Shown: piece by piece, positions 1-8,053 of the stretch
How the letters are laid out: each line of letters starts with the position of its first letter
Numbering within the stretch: position 1 is the stretch's first letter
NCBI GenBank assembly: GCA_902632665.1
Contig: CACPDT010000007.1
Coordinates: 1-32,303 of the forward strand
Reading direction: 5' to 3'
Length of the DNA: 32,303 bases
Origin: an uncultured Pelagibacteraceae bacterium
GTDB taxonomy: Bacteria > Pseudomonadota > Alphaproteobacteria > Pelagibacterales > Pelagibacteraceae
Made by a program: the position numbers and the translations under genes
Notes under the pieces: model-generated
The model's input: the letters and a program-made list of their open reading frames with translations, nothing else
What the model was told of the DNA's origin: nothing
The model's database searches: none

Positions 1-779
1 GAATTTTTTGTTGCTACAAAGTAAGTAAAAACTCCATCAAGACCTGACAGAGACTCTTTCATACCTTCTTCTAATGTTGCTCCACTTCGCATTTTTTCAG
101 CTAAATAAACTGCTATAAGTTCAGAGTCACACTCAGACATAAATCTCATTCCTTTATTCTCCAAAGCTCTTCTGTTATTCCAATAATTTGTGAGTTGTCC
201 ATTGTGTACTACAGAAACGTCACTAAAAGGATACCCCCAAAAAGGATGGGCAGATTTAATATCAACACCTGACTCAGTTGCCATACGCGCGTGACCTATA
301 GCGTGTGTTCCAACAAGTTTATCTAAATTATATCTATCACAAACCATCTTTGCATTTCCTAAATCTTTAATTACCTCTAAAGATTTACCCATTGATAAAA
401 TCTCTACTCCAGGAATACTCTCTATTCTTTGAGAAAACTCTAATAAGTCTTTTTTATTATATTCTATTTCATATCTAAGCGAGTAAGGTAGGATACGTTC
501 TTCTTTCACTATTTTAGCACCCAATTCTTTTATACAAGCATCAACTTCTTTTTTCCTTTGATCATATACAGAAACATCTTCAGCTACTGATGAGCTTCCT
601 TCACCAACATTTTCACCTATCTTAATCCTTGCGATAAAATTTTTTCCATCTGTTTCCCCGTACAAAGCGTAACCTGTAGAATCCTCTCCTCTATGCTTCA
701 AGGCTTGCAACATTCCTTGTAATTCAAAGCCTACATTTGAAGATTTGTTTCTATGTATTAATCCCGCTATTCCGCACAT
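1..779 (-). CDS. glxB: Class II glutamine amidotransferase, GlxB / MgsA-like (3' end cut by window)
   Basis: Not in the ORF track because it runs off the left edge. Reading the minus strand from an ATG at 779 gives MCGIAGLIHRNK and about 259 codons without a stop. Cys2 directly after Met is the N-terminal nucleophile of class II (Ntn) glutamine amidotransferases. Later HARMATESG and HNGQLTN match the glutamine-binding segments of the family. The start lies 24 bases after the stop of the glutamine-synthetase-like gene, with a purine-rich stretch (AGAAAGAGAAAAG) before it, so the two are probably co-transcribed. In glxBCD and mgsABC clusters this subunit releases ammonia from glutamine for a glutamate-synthase-like partner; MgsABC makes N-methylglutamate. 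Those partners would lie outside the window to the left. The amidotransferase call is secure; the N-methylglutamate synthase role is inferred from context. Confidence 0.8.
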   Translation of the reverse strand, partial: MCGIAGLIHRNKSSNVGFELQGMLQALKHRGEDSTGYALYGETDGKNFIARIKIGENVGEGSSSVAEDVSVYDQRKKEVDACIKELGAKIVKEERILPYSLRYEIEYNKKDLLEFSQRIESIPGVEILSMGKSLEVIKDLGNAKMVCDRYNLDKLVGTHAIGHARMATESGVDIKSAHPFWGYPFSDVSVVHNGQLTNYWNNRRALENKGMRFMSECDSELIAVYLAEKMRSGATLEEGMKESLSGLDGVFTYFVATKN

Positions 780-803
780 ATCTTTTCTCTTTCTAATTTT
801 ATT

Positions 804-2273
804 TTAAGGTAAACAATCTAAATAAGTATCAAGATCCCATTGTGTTGTTGCACCAAGAAATCTCTCCCACTCATCATTCTTATACCAATGAAAAACTTTA
901 TACATTTCATCTGGCATTGCAGATTTTATTACCTCATCTTCTGATAATCTTTCTAACGCTTCACCTAAGCTTAATGGAAGTTTTTTTACATCCTTACCAG
1001 CTTTTTGAGCTTCATAGATGTTTCTAGACTCTGGTGCTGCAGGTTTCATTTTTTTAGATATTCCCTCATCGCAAGCTTTAAGTAAAGCTGCACCTAAAAG
1101 GTATGGGTTGTGCATTGAGTCAACTGATCTGTACTCAAATCTTCCCGGAGCAGACACTCTTAATCCACAAGTTCTATTTTGATAACCCCAATCTGCGTAC
1201 ACTGGCGCCCAGAAACCTTGATCCCATAATCTTCTATATGAGTTGACTGTTGAAGAGCCTAGCGCAGTTAGTGCAGGTAAGTGTTTCATTATCCCTGCTA
1301 TTGATTGTAAACCTATTTTACCAGGTAATTGCATATCTTTAGTATCTGGCATAAAAGTATTTGTCCCACCTGATACGTAGCTAAATACCTCTTCAACACC
1401 AGGCAATGTTTTATGGCCCAGTTTGTTGACAGATATCTTACCACCTTTCCAAAGAGACATGTTTGTGTGACAACCACTTGCAGAAACTCCCATAAATGGT
1501 TTTGTCATAAAACAAGCAATTAAATTATGTTCTCTAGCAACTTGCGCACATATCTGTCGATAAGTTGATAGCCTATCAGCATTTCTTAATACGTTATCAA
1601 AAGTCCAATTCAATTCTAATTGACCTGGTGCATCTTCATGATCACCTTGTATCATGTCTAGACCCATTGCATTAGCGTACTCTATAACTTTCATGAAAAC
1701 AGGTCTTAATGATTCAAATTGATCAATATGATAGCAGAAAGGTTTTGAAAATCCTTTACCAGTTGGAGTACCATCTGGATTTTTAGTTAACCACATCATC
1801 TCAGGCTCTGTCCCCACTCTTAACTCAAGATCATGTTTATCTTTAAACTCATCCATGAATATTCTCAAATTTCCTCGACAATCAGAAGTTAAATGACCAC
1901 CTGGATTAACTCTCTCTTCTCTGTTTCTAAAACATGTACAAAAAACTCTTCCGATTCTTTTATCCCATGGTAATTGAACAAACGTTTCAGGATCAGGTAT
2001 CCCCACAAGCTCCATTGCTTCAGGTCCATACCCAATATAATTATTGTGGCGATCTAAAAATAAATTTGCAGTTGAACCATAAACTAATTGAAATCCTTTT
2101 TCGGCAGTTCTTTCCCAATGGTCTGCAGGTATTCCTTTACCTACTACTCTTCCAGTAACAGAAATAAATTGAAAATAAATGTATGTAATTCCTAATTCTT
2201 TAATTTTTTCTCTAACTCTTTTTACAAGTTTTGACCTACCAGGCTGGTTTACGTGTTTTTCTAGATCCGTCAT
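804..2273 (-). CDS. glnT: Glutamine synthetase-like ligase, GlnT / gamma-glutamylmethylamide synthetase (GmaS) type
   Basis: A 489-aa member of the glutamine synthetase superfamily, which joins an amine to glutamate using ATP. Visible family motifs are GTEPEMMW (first metal-binding Glu), GDHEDAPGQLELNW, the SGCHTNMSLWKGG loop, and NRTCGLRV near the C-terminus. The FDGSS motif of classical GlnA, whose Asp helps bind ammonium, is replaced by VYGST (Tyr65-Gly-Ser-Thr68), as expected for an enzyme of altered amine specificity. With a GlxB/MgsA-type amidotransferase downstream and tdm upstream, ligation of methylamine to glutamate (GmaS) is the likeliest role. Rhizobial GlnT (GSIII) is a close relative and cannot be excluded. 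At 489 aa it is somewhat longer than the roughly 435-445 aa I recall for GmaS. The start has a good ribosome site, GAGGGG, a few bases upstream. Confidence 0.8.
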   Translation of the reverse strand: MTDLEKHVNQPGRSKLVKRVREKIKELGITYIYFQFISVTGRVVGKGIPADHWERTAEKGFQLVYGSTANLFLDRHNNYIGYGPEAMELVGIPDPETFVQLPWDKRIGRVFCTCFRNREERVNPGGHLTSDCRGNLRIFMDEFKDKHDLELRVGTEPEMMWLTKNPDGTPTGKGFSKPFCYHIDQFESLRPVFMKVIEYANAMGLDMIQGDHEDAPGQLELNWTFDNVLRNADRLSTYRQICAQVAREHNLIACFMTKPFMGVSASGCHTNMSLWKGGKISVNKLGHKTLPGVEEVFSYVSGGTNTFMPDTKDMQLPGKIGLQSIAGIMKHLPALTALGSSTVNSYRRLWDQGFWAPVYADWGYQNRTCGLRVSAPGRFEYRSVDSMHNPYLLGAALLKACDEGISKKMKPAAPESRNIYEAQKAGKDVKKLPLSLGEALERLSEDEVIKSAMPDEMYKVFHWYKNDEWERFLGATTQWDLDTYLDCLP

Positions 2274-2338
2274 GTTTCCCCTCTAAATGTTTAAGTCAAA
2301 AAGGTAACTGAAAACTATTCGTCTGTCTACTTAGATAA

Positions 2339-3664
2339 CTAACTCCAAGGAAACGGACTGTTCGAAGTAGGGTGAAGTTCACCCTTCTCGTATCGGTTGA
2401 ATCTAAAAGGCTTCAACAAGTCACTTTCTTGTCCTAATATTTCTTTCGCAACAAGCTCACCAACGCCGATCATTTTATAACCATGGTTAGCATCTGCAAT
2501 CATGTAAACATTCTCTAAAAATCTATCGAAAATTGGGAAAGAGTCTGGCGTCATACATCCAAGACCACCTGAAGGACCTTTTCTATATAGATCTGATTTG
2601 CCTTCAAATCTTTTTTGACAATGTGCTAATGCTGAACACCACATTTCGCTAAATGAATTTGTAGTTTGATATTCTGGTGACTCCAATCCATAAGGATCAA
2701 CATTTACATCATCAAAATGTTTTTTAACTATATAAGGAGATGTTCCTCCTTGTACTCCCAAACCTTCAATATCTGGTTTATAATAAATACCCCAAATTTT
2801 ATCCGTGATTAATTTTTTTGTTTTATCTGAATATAATGGCGCCGTTGAATCTACATGAACGACTGGAGGTTGTTTACCATCATTAGTTTTTAAAAAATCT
2901 GGCTCAACTCCAATAACACCTTCTTGCAAAAACCAATATGTCCACATGTCAGTAACATGCATTTTACCATCTTTGCCTTTAATGTTTGCTGTCTTTGGAA
3001 GTTCAAGCATGTTCCAGAAATCTCTCGCCCATGGTCCTGCTCCAATGACCACTTGCTCGCAATCAATTGTACCTTTATCTGTTTCAACACCAGTTACTGC
3101 TTTACTATTACTTCCTCTCTTAAATCCAGTTACCTTAACACCTTTGTGAACATTTACTCCATTTGAGTTAGCTTTGTTTTCTAAAGCTTTAATTGAGTCC
3201 TTGTTGAAAGCGTAACCACCTTTTTTTTCATGAAGAATAGATGTAATTCCTTGCGCTTGCCAATCGTCAAATATACCTCTCATGTAATTCATACAATCTT
3301 TTTCACCTTCAATGAATTCTGACTCATAACCGATTGCTTTTTGTTGCTCATAAATACTTGCAACATCTTCGTGCATAACTTCAGGTGAAATTTGCAAATA
3401 ACCAACTGGATTATATTTAAATGCTTTAGGATCACTCTCCCATACTGAAACTGAGTGAGCCATCAATTCTCTCATTGCGGGTTGAAAATAATTATTACGA
3501 ACTACTCCACAAGCTATTCCACTTGCACCAGCAGCAGTGTCCTTTTTTTCTAAAACTACAATATCACCAGGATTTTTATAAGTTTCTGAAAGTTTCCAAG
3601 CAGTACTCAATCCGTGAATACCTCCACCGATTATTACTACTTTTGCTTTTGTCGGTAATGACAT
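2339..3664 (-). CDS. FAD-dependent oxidoreductase, SoxB / dimethylglycine dehydrogenase-like (DAO family)
   Basis: A 441-aa flavoprotein that opens with a dinucleotide-binding fold (VVIIGGGIHGLSTAW, residues 9-23). It has the C-terminal GxPIFDRF...DANHGYKMIGVG region typical of D-amino-acid-oxidase-fold amine oxidases. It resembles the beta subunit of sarcosine oxidase encoded at 18363, but the His that carries covalent FMN in that subunit (AGTARHDAVAW there) aligns with Asn154 here (GGYAFNKDS), and no delta, alpha or gamma subunit genes are beside it. It is therefore probably a stand-alone FAD enzyme acting on a secondary or tertiary N-methyl amine. It lies between the MarR-like gene and the GS-like gene, all on the minus strand. 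The substrate is not determined by sequence: dimethylglycine, sarcosine, N-methylglutamate and dimethylamine are all conceivable. Confidence 0.75.
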   Translation of the reverse strand: MSLPTKAKVVIIGGGIHGLSTAWKLSETYKNPGDIVVLEKKDTAAGASGIACGVVRNNYFQPAMRELMAHSVSVWESDPKAFKYNPVGYLQISPEVMHEDVASIYEQQKAIGYESEFIEGEKDCMNYMRGIFDDWQAQGITSILHEKKGGYAFNKDSIKALENKANSNGVNVHKGVKVTGFKRGSNSKAVTGVETDKGTIDCEQVVIGAGPWARDFWNMLELPKTANIKGKDGKMHVTDMWTYWFLQEGVIGVEPDFLKTNDGKQPPVVHVDSTAPLYSDKTKKLITDKIWGIYYKPDIEGLGVQGGTSPYIVKKHFDDVNVDPYGLESPEYQTTNSFSEMWCSALAHCQKRFEGKSDLYRKGPSGGLGCMTPDSFPIFDRFLENVYMIADANHGYKMIGVGELVAKEILGQESDLLKPFRFNRYEKGELHPTSNSPFPWS

Positions 3665-3701
3665 ATTCCAATCTTTATTTTTCGTGTAACTTAAATATAT
3701 A

Positions 3702-3723
3702 ATTTTTTATATATATAAAAAAT
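3702..3723. promoter_or_regulatory. 22-bp perfect AT palindrome before the SoxB-like gene
   Basis: Every position pairs across an ATTTTTTATAT / ATATAAAAAAT centre. It lies between the stop of the MarR-like gene (3755) and the start of the SoxB-like gene (3664). It contains TTTTATA...TATAAAA half-sites like those of the palindrome in front of tdm. It could be an operator for the neighbouring MarR-like protein or an AT-rich hairpin between cistrons. Low complexity makes chance plausible. Confidence 0.35.
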
Positions 3724-3754
3724 ATAAGTATTAAATATATTAAATGATTTTGCC

Positions 3755-4105
3755 CTAGAAACTTAAATTTTTTAATGTCTCTAAGTATTCATTAAATTCT
3801 GCAATGAATGATTTGCTAGGTTTAATAAATTTTTTTCTTTGATCATTAGGCGCCTTTTCTAAAAAAAAAAATCCTTTTTCACAAGCTTCATTGATCATTA
3901 AAGCTGACTTTGGTCTAGATGTTTTAAATAATCTAGTTTTTAATTCTTCAACAGTTAAATGCTCGCTATTTTTAAAAGCGTTCATAACTAATAACATCAT
4001 ATGGTAATGTGAAGGAGATTTTCTAAAAAAATAATTGCTAGAAGTATGAGATAGTTTTACTTGGTCTTCCCAGAATTCTAGCAAATCTTTGGTGGTTTTT
4101 GCCAT
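3755..4105 (-). CDS. Small MarR-like winged-helix regulator
   Basis: A 116-aa protein. Residues about 45-100 look like a winged helix-turn-helix of the MarR type: LTVEELKTRLFK, then RPKSALMINEACEKGFFFLEK as recognition helix, then a basic wing NDQRKKFIKPSKSF in the place of the family's D-x-R-x wing motif. It is shorter than typical MarR proteins (about 140-150 aa) and has little N-terminal dimerisation helix, so the assignment rests on the C-terminal two thirds. Its ATG overlaps the tdm stop in a TAATG junction, so the two are translationally coupled. A regulator in the same transcript as tdm suggests control of the TMAO genes, with the palindromes at 6456-6470 and 3702-3723 as candidate targets. 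The function is inferred. Confidence 0.6.
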   Translation of the reverse strand: MAKTTKDLLEFWEDQVKLSHTSSNYFFRKSPSHYHMMLLVMNAFKNSEHLTVEELKTRLFKTSRPKSALMINEACEKGFFFLEKAPNDQRKKFIKPSKSFIAEFNEYLETLKNLSF

Positions 4106-6444
4106 TACGCTCTTACTCTAGTTTTCTTAGGATCGAAATGTGGGAAAGTTACTATCTTTGCTGAAATTCTTTTTTGATGACCATCAATTTTTCCAACTTC
4201 AACTTCTGTTCCGATTTCAGAGTATTTGTCATCAATTCTACATAATGCAATATTTTTATTTAAAGTTGTACTCAAACACCCGCTTGTAATTACACCAACT
4301 TGAGATCTTCCAATATGAACACAATCACCATGTCCAGCAGGTTCCTTGCCAATAAGCTCTAAACCAACTAATTTTTTTTGTGGATTTGCTTTTCTATCAA
4401 TTAGTATATTTTTTCCTATGAAATCTTCTTCCTTAGTTTTAAGGGGCACTGTAAAACCAACTCCTGCCTCAAAAGGATCTTGTTGACCATCAAATTCATT
4501 ACCGAAAAGAATTAAACCTGCTTCAATTCTTAGTTTGTCTAAAGCTGCAAATCCAGCTGGGATTAAACCATCATTTTTCCCAGCCTCCATTAGCTTATCC
4601 CAAACTTCTGGTGCGTCTTTGGGGTGACACCACACTTCATAACCCAATTCGCCCGTATATCCTGTCCTTGAAACTATTAGTGGAATTCCTTGAAGATCCT
4701 CAATTCTACAAATAGTAAATCTAAACCACTCTAGTTCCTCGATTGTAGGCTGGGTAGGTGGAGTAAAAATTAGTTTTTTAAGTATCTCTCTACTTTTAGG
4801 TCCCTGTATAGAAACGTTACTTATTTGATCAGTGGAATTCTTCACATTAACTTTAAAATTTTTCTTTTTTGCTATTTCTTTTAACCATTCACCTGCATAT
4901 TCATCACCACATATCCATCTAAAACCAGTTTCGCTCAATCTCAATAAAGTTCCATCATCAAACATCATGCCATTGTCATAACACATTGCCGAATAAACAA
5001 CTTGACCCACAGATAATTTTTTTATGTTCCTTGTTAAAGTGTAATTCATTAATTCTTCGGCATCAGGTCCGATTATTTCAAACTTTCTTAAAGACGACAG
5101 ATCTATGAGGACAGCTTTTTCTCTGCATGCATTATACTCCTCAATAACACCATGCTTTGTATAATCATTTGGTAACCAAAAGCCTCTAGCATCAATAAAA
5201 TTTCTAGTTAGTTTTGAGGTTCTTTTATAAAAACCAGAGTTTTTTGTAAGTTTTTTTTCTGAATCTGTTTTCATTCTAAAAGCAAATGATTTCGAAAATT
5301 CTTTTTTTTTGTCATAGGTTCTAACAAAAATGTCAGTTGGATTCCATGAATTACATGGATCTATATCACTAGGACACGCAGTAGTTCCTATAGTTAGATC
5401 TTTGAGCGCTCGAAACATTACATAATCACCCGGTCTAGCATAAGATTCGTCCGAGATTACTGAGTTTAGGCCAGTGGCAGAGGTGTTGAAAAATAAGTTA
5501 ATGGCATGCCATCCTTTTTGTTTTTTTACTCCATATTTATCCATAGAGTCCGTTAAGTTATCTGAGCAATTTGGATGACCAAAATACCCCATATCCTCAT
5601 AATATTTTGAAGTACAAGCTAAATTAAAAGTATCATGCTTTCCTACTGTGTCCCTAATTACTTCAACAAGAGGCTCATGATCAGTATCATAAAATTTGGA
5701 AAAGAGTCCGGGACCAGGAAAAGTATTTCCCATAAAAGTTCTTGTTGTTTGCCAATCAAGACCTTTTTCAATATCTTTATCAAGTTTTCTTGTGTCAAAA
5801 GCGACAAAATCTGAACATTGTCTTCCTGCTGGACTTATGATCTGAATATAGTCTCCTTCTTTTACTTGATATGAAATACATGTTTGTCTGTCGATATTTT
5901 TTTCATAATTTGGCTCATACATTGGGTCAGGAATTATTGTTAATTCTTTGTCATTCTTTATTTTGGCTCTTTTGATAAATAAAGTTAGATCTCCAGATGG
6001 ATTTTGATCACTTATCAACATTTCATTATTTGGTGCTGAAAATATTGCATAACACTTATCTTTTGATTTTAATTTTAGCTTTTCTCCAGACGGGGTATCC
6101 TCATCAAAAACTATTGATGATTTTGATGTAATTACATTTAAGTTTCTTTTTTTGAGCTGGTAGTTTGTAATTAATGAACTTTCATCATTATTATCTAATA
6201 TTTTTTTTATAAAACTAGCTTTAGCATTTTCTTTTAAGTTTAAAATTCCTAAATCATATTTTCCATCTTTGTTAAAACACGTTATCTCGCAAACTTGGTT
6301 TCCTTCATCATTAATTATTTCAATTTCATCATCTGGAAAAATTTGTACGCCAGTTAAACCACCAGCAACAATTACATGTCTTTCAACTCCAGGTGGTAAT
6401 ACATTAAGTCCTGGTTCTTTAATATCTAAAGTTGTAAGCGCCAT
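4105..6444 (-). CDS. tdm: Trimethylamine N-oxide demethylase Tdm (DUF1989 + GcvT-like)
   Basis: Tdm converts TMAO to dimethylamine and formaldehyde in the cytoplasm; the folate-binding domain is thought to capture the formaldehyde. The 779-aa protein has an N-terminal part (1-180), a DUF1989 domain (about 190-375, starting QVKEGDYIQIISPAGRQCSD) and a C-terminal GcvT-like tetrahydrofolate domain (about 415-779, with SRTGYTGELGYEVW and FGNEFDGQQDPFEAGVG). Cys277, Cys293 and Cys357 are spaced 16 and 64 residues apart, the same spacing as the zinc-binding cysteines I recall for Methylocella silvestris Tdm (263, 279, 343). It is divergent from tmoX and followed in a TAATG overlap by a MarR-like gene. 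The two-domain architecture and the tmm/tmo neighbourhood make this a strong call. Confidence 0.9.
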   Translation of the reverse strand: MALTTLDIKEPGLNVLPPGVERHVIVAGGLTGVQIFPDDEIEIINDEGNQVCEITCFNKDGKYDLGILNLKENAKASFIKKILDNNDESSLITNYQLKKRNLNVITSKSSIVFDEDTPSGEKLKLKSKDKCYAIFSAPNNEMLISDQNPSGDLTLFIKRAKIKNDKELTIIPDPMYEPNYEKNIDRQTCISYQVKEGDYIQIISPAGRQCSDFVAFDTRKLDKDIEKGLDWQTTRTFMGNTFPGPGLFSKFYDTDHEPLVEVIRDTVGKHDTFNLACTSKYYEDMGYFGHPNCSDNLTDSMDKYGVKKQKGWHAINLFFNTSATGLNSVISDESYARPGDYVMFRALKDLTIGTTACPSDIDPCNSWNPTDIFVRTYDKKKEFSKSFAFRMKTDSEKKLTKNSGFYKRTSKLTRNFIDARGFWLPNDYTKHGVIEEYNACREKAVLIDLSSLRKFEIIGPDAEELMNYTLTRNIKKLSVGQVVYSAMCYDNGMMFDDGTLLRLSETGFRWICGDEYAGEWLKEIAKKKNFKVNVKNSTDQISNVSIQGPKSREILKKLIFTPPTQPTIEELEWFRFTICRIEDLQGIPLIVSRTGYTGELGYEVWCHPKDAPEVWDKLMEAGKNDGLIPAGFAALDKLRIEAGLILFGNEFDGQQDPFEAGVGFTVPLKTKEEDFIGKNILIDRKANPQKKLVGLELIGKEPAGHGDCVHIGRSQVGVITSGCLSTTLNKNIALCRIDDKYSEIGTEVEVGKIDGHQKRISAKIVTFPHFDPKKTRVRA

Positions 6445-6455
6445 TTTTAATTACC

Positions 6456-6470
6456 TTTTATACTATAAAA
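6456..6470. promoter_or_regulatory. Palindrome TTTTATA-C-TATAAAA in the tdm / tmoX divergent promoter region
   Basis: A perfect 7-1-7 inverted repeat lies 11 bases before the tdm ATG, within the 96-bp gap shared by tdm and tmoX. It overlaps a TATAGT sequence (6467-6462) that could be the tdm -10 box, so a protein bound here would block tdm. It is a candidate operator for the tdm-linked MarR-like regulator. At this AT content several such 15-mers are expected by chance in 32 kb, so position rather than sequence is the main support. Confidence 0.4.
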
Positions 6471-6481
6471 ATATCTAACTG

Positions 6482-6510
6482 TTGACTATCATTTTACTTA
6501 AGCACATACT
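6482..6510 (+). promoter_or_regulatory. Putative sigma70-type promoter of tmoX
   Basis: TTGACT (6482-6487), a 17-base spacer and CATACT (6505-6510) give a good -35/-10 pair. Transcription would start about 20-25 bases before the tmoX ATG at 6541, leaving room for the AAGGGG ribosome-binding site just before it. Confidence 0.5.
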
Positions 6511-6540
6511 AAGGAACTTAATATTAAGAAAGGGGAATAA

Positions 6541-7485
6541 ATGCGAAAAATAATATCATTAATTTCTGCACTTATAATCTCAGTGGTAAGTTTTGCTGGT
6601 TTATCAAATGCAGATAGCAAAAAACCCATCGTTATCCCAACTCATAACTGGTCAAGTCAAATTGTGATGGCTTATGTTATTGGTGGAATAATGGAAAGTA
6701 TGGGAAATAATGTAAAATATGTTAATGCTGACTCACAAGCAGTATACGAGTCAATTAGAATTGGCGACGTAACAATATCTCATGAAGTATGGGAGTCTGC
6801 TTTTGGTAAATCATTTACTACAGCTTTAGATAAGGGTGGTTTACTTGACTGGGGTGACCATGAGGCAAGAACTCTTGAGGATATGGGATATCCTAATTGG
6901 GTTGCTGAAAAAGGATTATGCCCAGGACTACCAGACTGGACTGCTTTAAAAAACCCTGCGTGTGCTAAAAACTTTACAACACCTGACTCACCAAATGGAA
7001 AAGGAAGAATGTTGGAAGGTCCACAAACTTGGCATGGTGACTTAATCCCTCAAAGAGTTGATGCTTTAGGATTAGGAGATCTTTGGTGGGTTAAATTTGC
7101 TGGAAGTGCAGACGCACTGTGGGCAGAGTTAGCAGCAGCTGAAAAAGAAGGAAGAGGAACAATCATCTTTAACTGGACGCCAAACTTTACAGATGGTGCT
7201 GGTTTTACATTTATCGACTTTCCTCCATACACAGCTGGTTGTAGACCAGAAGATGGTGGAGATGGAAAATGTGGTTCACCAGATGGTTATTTGAAAAAAG
7301 CAGTTAATGCTGATTTTCCAAAAACTCATCCAGATGCAGCGGCTATGTTTAAAAAACTTTCTTTCACAACAAGTCAAATTGGTGCAATGGCAGCTTTAGT
7401 TGACGTTGACAAAATGACTCACGAAGATGCTGCAAAAGCATGGTTGAAAAAGAACGAGAAAGTTTGGAAAGCTTTTACTAAATAA
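6541..7485 (+). CDS. tmoX: ABC transporter periplasmic binding protein, TMAO/betaine type (TmoX, OpuAC family)
   Basis: A 314-aa secreted solute-binding protein that delivers its ligand to the TmoWV importer. Residues 1-24 form a signal peptide ending SNA, followed by the mature start DSKKPIVIPTHNW. The rest fits the OpuAC/ProX glycine-betaine fold, with many tryptophans in short motifs (HNWSSQ, HEVWESAFG, GDLWWVKF, FNWTPNF). Such aromatic residues form the cage that holds a trimethylammonium or N-oxide head group. TMAO specificity is inferred from the adjacent tdm and tmm; glycine betaine or other methylated osmolytes may also be carried. The start has a strong ribosome site (AAGGGG) and a clear promoter. 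A hairpin terminator follows the stop, which would let this subunit be made in excess over the membrane parts. Confidence 0.88.
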   Translation: MRKIISLISALIISVVSFAGLSNADSKKPIVIPTHNWSSQIVMAYVIGGIMESMGNNVKYVNADSQAVYESIRIGDVTISHEVWESAFGKSFTTALDKGGLLDWGDHEARTLEDMGYPNWVAEKGLCPGLPDWTALKNPACAKNFTTPDSPNGKGRMLEGPQTWHGDLIPQRVDALGLGDLWWVKFAGSADALWAELAAAEKEGRGTIIFNWTPNFTDGAGFTFIDFPPYTAGCRPEDGGDGKCGSPDGYLKKAVNADFPKTHPDAAAMFKKLSFTTSQIGAMAALVDVDKMTHEDAAKAWLKKNEKVWKAFTK

Positions 7486-7507
7486 GGCTTGAAGCAACTA
7501 AATCTTT

Positions 7508-7544
7508 AAATCTCTCCCAACATTGTTGGGGGAGATTTTTTTTT
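7508..7544 (+). terminator. Rho-independent terminator after tmoX
   Basis: A 14-pair stem (AAATCTCTCCCAAC / GTTGGGGGAGATTT, one T-G wobble) has a 3-base ATT loop and runs into nine T residues. It starts 23 bases after the tmoX stop and separates tmoX from the downstream small genes and tmoWV. Confidence 0.9.
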
Positions 7545-7557
7545 AAGTACAAATTAA

Positions 7558-8019
7558 ATGATTAAATATTTTTTAAGTATATTAATTAGTCTATTATTTT
7601 TTAATCAATCTTTTGGCAAAGATGTAAGTATAAGTGAAAATATTGATCTTGAGTTTGCTTGTGATTTAGAAAAAAAAATAATTAAAAATTCAGAATATAA
7701 TTATCAAACCTTTTTAGCTAAAGATTTAAATGAGAAAGGTTTAGATAAGTTTAAAATTTTATCTAAAAAACCAGAAACACTTTCGATTAAAGGATTATCA
7801 TTATTTCTTTCAGATTCAGCAAAACTTAACGTTAAAGTGGTCAATAAGGATGTAGTTTTATTTAAGTCAATTGATCAAAAAAAAAATTATTCTGAGTCTG
7901 GTATTATTACCAGAAAAACAGGTGAATTAATTCATGAAATAACAAAAAATATAAAAAGTGAAAACTCTGAAAAATATATTTCTATTTATTCATGTAATAA
8001 AGAGGACAAAAAAGTATAA
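7558..8019 (+). CDS. Secreted or envelope protein of unknown function
   Basis: A 153-aa Lys-rich protein that I do not recognise. Residues 1-20 (MIKYFLSILISLLFFNQSFG) look like a signal peptide cleaved before KD. Two Cys residues remain in the mature protein (near 35 in FACDLEK and near 146 in YSCNKED), well placed for a disulphide in the periplasm. The gene starts just after the tmoX terminator and is followed 34 bases later by a MORN-repeat gene. Three such envelope-type genes separate tmoX from tmoW. I saw no clear ribosome-binding site. It could be part of the tmo transcript by read-through, or an independent unit. Confidence 0.7.
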   Translation: MIKYFLSILISLLFFNQSFGKDVSISENIDLEFACDLEKKIIKNSEYNYQTFLAKDLNEKGLDKFKILSKKPETLSIKGLSLFLSDSAKLNVKVVNKDVVLFKSIDQKKNYSESGIITRKTGELIHEITKNIKSENSEKYISIYSCNKEDKKV

Positions 8020-8053
8020 TTTTTTTTTAATCAATTTTGTGTAAAATAATATT

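Noticed and set aside
2274-2338. Possible regulatory element between the SoxB-like and GS-like genes
   Set aside because: The 65-base gap shows only a ribosome-binding site (GAGGGG) before the GS-like gene and no clear dyad or promoter pair.
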